NCBI GenBank assembly: GCA_034435015.1
Contig: DAOTYH010000048.1
Span: forward strand, 1-16,331
DNA from: DAOTYH01 sp034435015
GTDB lineage: Bacteria; Chloroflexota; Anaerolineae; Aggregatilineales; UBA3940
DNA length: 16,331 nt
Direction: 5' to 3'
Shown here: piece after piece, positions 12,928 to 16,331 of the stretch
Numbering within the stretch: the first letter of the stretch is position 1
How the letters are laid out: every line of letters begins with the position of its first letter
Translations under genes and position numbers: made by a program
The notes under the pieces: model-generated
Database searches by the model: none
What the model saw: the letters and a program-made list of their open reading frames with translations, nothing else
What the model was told of the DNA's origin: nothing

Positions 12928-14223
12928 CTAGCCGGCGGGCGGCCTGATCACCTCTACCCCGCCCATGTACGGCCTGAGCACCTCCGGGATCACCACCGAG
13001 CCGTCGGCTTGCTGGTAATTCTCCAAGATAGCGATCATCACACGCGGCAGGGCCAGCCCCGAGCCGTTCAGGGTGTGCGGGTAGCGCGGCTTCTCGCCTG
13101 CCGCCGGACGGTAGCGCATGTTCATACGGCGGGCCTGAAAGTCATGGAAGTTGGAACAGGACGACACTTCCAGCCACTCCTGCGAGCCGGCGGCCCACAC
13201 CTCCACATCGAACTTCTTGGCCGCCACAAAGCTCAGGTCGCCGGTACACATCTGCACCACGCGGTGCGGCAGACCCAGCAGACGGGCGATGTCTTCGGCG
13301 TTGTCCAGCAGTGACTGAAGTTCGCGCTCGGAGACCTCCGGGTCGCCCTCGACGATCTTGACCATCTCGACCTTGTCAAACTGATGGCCGCGCTTGATGC
13401 CCCGCACATCGCGCCCTGCGCTCATCTTCTCGCGCCGGAAGCAGGGCGTATAGGCGACGTAGTACAGCGGCAGTTTCTCGCCGTCGAGTATCTCGTCGCG
13501 GTGCAGGTTGGTGACCGGCACTTCGGCGGTAGGAATCCACCAGAAGTCCTCTTCGATGTCACGGTACAGGTTCTCGCCGAACTTGGGCAGATTGCCCGTG
13601 CCAACCATACAGACCTCACGCACCATGAAGGGCGGGTAGACCTCCGTGTAGCCGTGCTGGTTGATATGCACATCCAGCATCCACGCGATCAGCGCCCGCT
13701 GAAGCCGCGCCCCCAGCCCCTTCAGCACGTAGAAGCGCGAGCCTGACAACTTAGCCCCGCGCTCAAAGTCGAGGATGTCGAGCAGGGGGCCGAGGTCCCA
13801 GTGAGGCAGTGGCTCGAAGTCAAACTGGGGCAGTTCCCCTTCCTGCCGGATGATCACGTTGGCGCTTTCGTCCGGCCCGACCGGCACGCCTTCGGCGGGC
13901 AGGTTGGGTATCCACAGCATTTGCTCCCCAAGATTGGCCTCGACCTCACGCAGTTCGGCCTCCAGACTGTCCAGCCGGGCGTTCAGGCTCTTCATCTGGC
14001 CGATCTTGGTCTGGCGTTCGGCGGCATCTCGGGTATGGCCGATAATCTTGCTGGCCTTGTTTTTCTCAGCCCGCATGGCCTCGATCTCGGCCAGCAGGGC
14101 GCGGCGGCGCTCGTCCAGCTCAAGCACCAGATCAACACGGGCCAGCGCATCCGGATCGTTCAGGTCACGCATTGCCTGCCGGACACGTTCGGGTTCATTG
14201 CGGATAATGGCGATGTCGAGCAA
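12928..14223 (-). CDS. serS: Seryl-tRNA synthetase
   Basis: This is the full-length 431-residue class II synthetase that charges tRNA-Ser (and tRNA-Sec where present) with serine. Residues 1-105 form the two-helix coiled-coil arm that holds the long variable arm of tRNA-Ser (MLDIAIIRNEPERVRQAM...). The catalytic core has motif 2 with YTPCFRREKMSAG and GIKRGHQFDKVEM, then EVSSCSNFHDFQARRMNMRYR and motif 3 HTLNGSGLALPRVMIAILENYQ. The start codon is TTG at 14223, six bases after AGGAGGG on the minus strand; starting there gives the standard SerRS N-terminus MLDI. A T-box riboswitch, promoter and terminator lie upstream. The iron-sulfur protein gene follows after 17 bases. Confidence 0.97.
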   Translation of the reverse strand: MLDIAIIRNEPERVRQAMRDLNDPDALARVDLVLELDERRRALLAEIEAMRAEKNKASKIIGHTRDAAERQTKIGQMKSLNARLDSLEAELREVEANLGEQMLWIPNLPAEGVPVGPDESANVIIRQEGELPQFDFEPLPHWDLGPLLDILDFERGAKLSGSRFYVLKGLGARLQRALIAWMLDVHINQHGYTEVYPPFMVREVCMVGTGNLPKFGENLYRDIEEDFWWIPTAEVPVTNLHRDEILDGEKLPLYYVAYTPCFRREKMSAGRDVRGIKRGHQFDKVEMVKIVEGDPEVSERELQSLLDNAEDIARLLGLPHRVVQMCTGDLSFVAAKKFDVEVWAAGSQEWLEVSSCSNFHDFQARRMNMRYRPAAGEKPRYPHTLNGSGLALPRVMIAILENYQQADGSVVIPEVLRPYMGGVEVIRPPAG

Positions 14224-14267
14224 GGCTGTCCCTCCTGTTGGCGGCTTGCCGAGTGCAGATTAAACGA

Positions 14268-14297
14268 CCCCCCTCGTCTGGCTCAGGACGAGGGGGG
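14268..14297 (-). terminator. Leader terminator of the serS T-box
   Basis: A perfect 11-bp stem, 14268-14278 with 14287-14297, encloses an 8-base loop. On the minus strand it is followed by TCGTTTAATC, a weak T-run, then 45 bases to the serS TTG. The minus-strand loop side reads CGTCCTGAGCCAGACG, a common style for T-box terminators. It is mutually exclusive with the antiterminator just upstream. Confidence 0.8.
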
Positions 14298-14563
14298 GAT
14301 GCCCCGTGTGGTGCCGCCTGATTTAGTCCCCTCTTTCAGCATGCCCTTCGACTACCCTCTGCCAGGGATTCCCCTCCGCCTCGAAACAGAGCCGGCGGCT
14401 GTTCGGATCAAGGGCGTCGCCGGCCCGGCCTTTCCTCCGGGCGGCCTGCTCAGGAGTGGATACAGGCATCCGCCCCTCCCGCCTTGTACCAGCCGGCATC
14501 TGTTGGGGGCTGTCTATGCCTGCAAGCTCTGTCTCAATGATCGGCTGTCAGGTTGTTCGTCCG
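14268..14563 (-). promoter_or_regulatory. T-box riboswitch for serS with UCC (Ser) specifier
   Basis: Minus-strand RNA leader. Stem I is closed by CAGGCAT (14516-14522) with ATGCCTG (14463-14469) and continued by GCCCC with GGGGC (14506-14510, 14472-14476). The distal loop has AGATGCCGGCTGGTACAAGG, the T-box stem I apical type (14482-14501). The specifier TCC (14458-14460) lies just before ACTCCTGAG, the usual specifier-loop/K-turn sequence, and UCC codes for Ser, matching the downstream gene. The T-box-like motif AGGCGGCACCACACGG (14304-14319) resembles AGGGUGGNACCGCG; its variable base C would pair with G73 of tRNA-Ser, though the U pairing with tRNA A76 is C here. The terminator follows. 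T-boxes read uncharged tRNA and raise expression when serine is short. Structure was drawn by eye. Confidence 0.8.
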
Positions 14564-14569
14564 CGCGGC

Positions 14570-14598
14570 AGTTTAACATGAGGCAGGCGATCAGTCAA
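14570..14598 (-). promoter_or_regulatory. Promoter of the serS T-box transcript
   Basis: On the minus strand TTGACT (14593-14598, five of six) is followed after 17 bases by TAAACT (14570-14575, four of six). The predicted transcript start near 14563 lies about 40 bases before the first stem of the T-box. Confidence 0.6.
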
Positions 14599-14706
14599 GC
14601 ACGGGGGGGATTGGACAACGCTATGAATACTCTCTTAATGGGAACAACTCCCAACAGCTTCATCCGCTGGTTTATCCACTATTGGGTCTTGTTGGGACAA
14701 ATACGC

Positions 14707-15381
14707 TTAAGGCACCCCCTCTGAGGCGATCTGCTCCAACTGCTTGATCCACCCGTCAAAATGAGGACACCGCTCCCGGATGCGGTCCAAACCAATCCTT
14801 TTGGCAATGAGCGGCCCATGCACCGGTTTCTGGTACTTGGCAATGTGTCTGCTGATGCGGGCCGCCGGATGCGTATCATGACCTTCATTGATCTCTTCCG
14901 GGGTTGCAAAGCCCTTGGTTTCCTGTGCCAAGGTGCCAGGAGGAAGTGTATCGGGAAACGCCTTTTCGATCTCCGCCGGATCAACAAGCAACAGCGCTTC
15001 AAACTCATGTAAGGTCAGGAAGGGAATGAAACGACGGTCGCCAATATCTCTCGCAAACTCATTCTGGAGGTAACGAACCCGGTCGTATGGAGAACCAGAT
15101 GGCAAACTGGACTTGCCGGGAAAATCGTCTGGCAGGCCATAGAAGTCGAGCATTGTGGTCACGGCGACCGTGTTGCTATCACCTAGAAGCCGGCAGATGT
15201 CCCGCTTGACCTTCGCGTATGAAGTAAGCCCTCCTTTGAAAGTCCGGCCTGACTTTTCCCGTTTGGTCTTGGATAGCACAGGAGCGGGGTATATGCCCAA
15301 CTCTTCAAGATAGGTTGCCAGAATATCTCTGACAAAGGTCTCTTCAGTTTGCCCTTCGACATAGACCTTGACGAACTTCAT
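14707..15381 (-). CDS. DUF4276 (Toprim-like) protein, partner of the AAA ATPase
   Basis: The 224-residue protein begins MKFVKVYVEGQTEETFVRDIL, the DUF4276 opening with the Toprim-type Glu (E9). It continues with TTMLDFYGLPDDFPG (75-89), holding Asp79, and FIPFLTLHEFEALLLVDP (118-134). Glu in the first strand and Asp in a later strand are the metal-binding positions of Toprim domains, as in OLD-family nucleases. DUF4276 genes commonly follow an AAA_21-type ATPase gene. Here the ATG overlaps the ATPase TGA as ATGA (15378-15381), so they form one coupled unit. Base composition is lower in GC than the serS block. A nuclease role in phage defence is inferred from domain type and pairing. Confidence 0.88.
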   Translation of the reverse strand: MKFVKVYVEGQTEETFVRDILATYLEELGIYPAPVLSKTKREKSGRTFKGGLTSYAKVKRDICRLLGDSNTVAVTTMLDFYGLPDDFPGKSSLPSGSPYDRVRYLQNEFARDIGDRRFIPFLTLHEFEALLLVDPAEIEKAFPDTLPPGTLAQETKGFATPEEINEGHDTHPAARISRHIAKYQKPVHGPLIAKRIGLDRIRERCPHFDGWIKQLEQIASEGVP

Positions 15382-16331
15382 GCAGTCGGCCTGCCCCCGA
15401 ATACGTTCTTTTCCCAGAGGTCGCCTAGACCATAGTCATCGAGCCATGCCTCGACTTCTTTCGCGCCTAAACGTGCGAAAACGGATTGGCCATCTTTGCG
15501 GTCTACAACGATGACCTCATCCGGCTCAAACTGGTTGACGAGGGTCACCGATTGGGTGGCCACAATGACTTGTGTCTGCTCAGCCGCGCTACGAAGCAGG
15601 TTGGCCAAAATCGTGATGGCATAGGGATGGAGGCCCAATTCAGGCTCATCGAGCAGGATAGTGCTCGGCAGGCGGTCCGGCGGCTGGAGCAGAAGCGCGG
15701 CCAGGCACATAAAGCGCAGGGTGCCATCGGATATGGTGCTGGCGTCGAAATAGGCATCGGTGCCCCGTTCACGCCATTCGAGCTTGATCTTGTCTGGATT
15801 CAGCGGGCTGGGGCGCAGGTCAAAATCCTCAAAGAAGGGAGCGACCATGCGGATCGTGTCCACGATGTTGCGATAGTGGTCCGGCTCTACCTCCCGCAGA
15901 AAGTACAGATAGGCCGCAAGATTGGATGCATCATGGCGGAGACGGCGATTGTCGGCAAGGTCCCCCGTCTGTTTGACTTTAGCCGAGTCGCTGGTGTCGT
16001 GAAAGTGATAAATGGTCCAGCTCTCCATAGCCGTGAGGACATAGCTGGGAACTCCGCCTGTACGTCTGGCTGTATCCCTCAACAGGCTTTCCTGATGTCC
16101 GGCGCCAAGAAATATCTCGTAAGGCTTGCCGGGATGTTTAGAACGATCGTGAAAATACGTCTCTTCACGCTCAAAGATCAATCTGTCACCGGCTGTGGGA
16201 ACCAGCACGCAACGATAACCGTTTGCTAACTGCTCATCCCCCGCAAACCACACCTCGATCTCGATGCGTTCCGTCATCCGGCGGCCAAAGTAGAGCAACT
16301 TTCGCCTCCGGATGACGGAACGCATCGAGAT
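15378..16331 (-). CDS. AAA_21/OLD-like ATPase, N-terminus truncated by the end of the window
   Basis: About 310 residues are visible, without the N-terminal Walker A region (GxNxSGKS), which must lie beyond the window. Visible parts are a strand-rich region (TERIEIEVWFAG..., FEREETYFHD), the signature ISDGTLRFMCLAALL, Walker B TILLDEPELGLHPYAI, and the H-loop-like region VIVATQSVTLVNQFEPDEVIVVDR. This is the ABC-type AAA_21 ATPase paired with DUF4276. An apparent ATG start at 16325 lies in the fold-back sequence of the window end and is not trustworthy; reliable coding ends near 16307. The stop overlaps the DUF4276 start by four bases. The pair resembles split OLD or AbiL/Rlo-type ATPase-nuclease modules (inference). 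Confidence 0.85.
   Translation of the reverse strand: MSMRSVIRRRKLLYFGRRMTERIEIEVWFAGDEQLANGYRCVLVPTAGDRLIFEREETYFHDRSKHPGKPYEIFLGAGHQESLLRDTARRTGGVPSYVLTAMESWTIYHFHDTSDSAKVKQTGDLADNRRLRHDASNLAAYLYFLREVEPDHYRNIVDTIRMVAPFFEDFDLRPSPLNPDKIKLEWRERGTDAYFDASTISDGTLRFMCLAALLLQPPDRLPSTILLDEPELGLHPYAITILANLLRSAAEQTQVIVATQSVTLVNQFEPDEVIVVDRKDGQSVFARLGAKEVEAWLDDYGLGDLWEKNVFGGRPTA
16258..16331. repeat. 24-bp perfect inverted repeat ending on the last base (contig-end fold-back)
   Basis: Positions 16258-16281 are the exact reverse complement of 16308-16331, with a 26-base spacer. The right arm stops at the final base, so it may continue. The left arm encodes conserved residues of the ATPase (MTERIEIE), so the right arm is the extra copy. 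This is typical of a snap-back or chimeric end of a contig rather than a biological element, though a true inverted repeat cannot be ruled out. Confidence 0.85.

Noticed and set aside
13801..14724. Long plus-strand open frame of about 300 codons across the serS 5' end and leader
   Set aside because: Half of it is antisense to serS coil-arm codons and the rest covers the T-box. No ribosome-binding site or known domain; chance openness in high-GC DNA.
15486..16229. 247-codon plus-strand frame opposite the AAA ATPase
   Set aside because: Antisense to Walker B and signature codons of the ATPase; no recognisable domain or ribosome-binding site.
1..16331. CRISPR arrays, tRNA or rRNA genes
   Set aside because: No regularly spaced direct repeats and no tRNA or rRNA signatures were seen; the only tRNA-related RNA is the T-box leader.

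Overview
The window looks like a chromosomal contig from a high-GC bacterium, most likely a member of the Chloroflexota (Anaerolineae-like). The mix of DUF4129 and MoxR genes, WSPDG-repeat (PD40) membrane proteins, small STAS regulators, PspC, lipoproteins with long Pro/Ser/Thr linkers and a T-box in front of serS fits that group. This assignment is inference. Both ends are cut: base 1 lies inside a DUF4129 gene, and the last 74 bases form a fold-back inverted repeat that stops exactly on the final base, which looks like a contig end.

Layout. 1-132 (+) is the tail of a DUF4129 protein. 236-2182 (+) encodes a one-pass membrane protein with an acidic/Pro-rich inside and a PD40 beta-propeller outside. 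2286-3815 (+) encodes a CpaF/TadA-type secretion ATPase with no other pilus genes beside it. 3884-5508 (-) is a translationally coupled pair, a small membrane protein then a MoxR ATPase. 5647-6407 (+) holds two tandem STAS anti-anti-sigma-type proteins behind a near-consensus promoter. 6623-7618 (+) encodes a squalene/phytoene-synthase-family enzyme. 7726-9278 (+) is a two-gene Type II restriction-modification (R-M) system, then 9441-9863 (+) a Lys/Glu-rich protein. The minus-strand block 9918-14223 reads, in transcription order, serS, a multi-cluster iron-sulfur protein, an LppX-like lipoprotein, a DUF922 lipoprotein and pspC. 14707-16331 (-) is an AAA ATPase + DUF4276 pair, with the ATPase truncated by the contig end.

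Main results. (1) The R-M cassette (a beta-class methyltransferase plus a BglII/BstYI-type endonuclease with a D-x8-E-V-Q active site) is bounded by a perfect 48-bp direct repeat made from the last codons and downstream hairpin of the upstream synthase gene. This is the signature of insertion with long target duplication. (2) A hand count of GATC sites shows that RGATCY is almost absent from the window: one site, inside the endonuclease gene, against roughly 13 expected. This supports RGATCY as the recognition sequence. (3) The 480-base non-coding stretch upstream of serS contains a T-box riboswitch with a UCC (Ser) specifier, a distal-loop motif, an antiterminator-like motif, an 11-bp terminator and a promoter; serS itself starts with TTG. 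(4) The DUF4276 + AAA ATPase pair is a candidate nuclease/ATPase defence module, so two probable defence units of lower GC sit among housekeeping genes.
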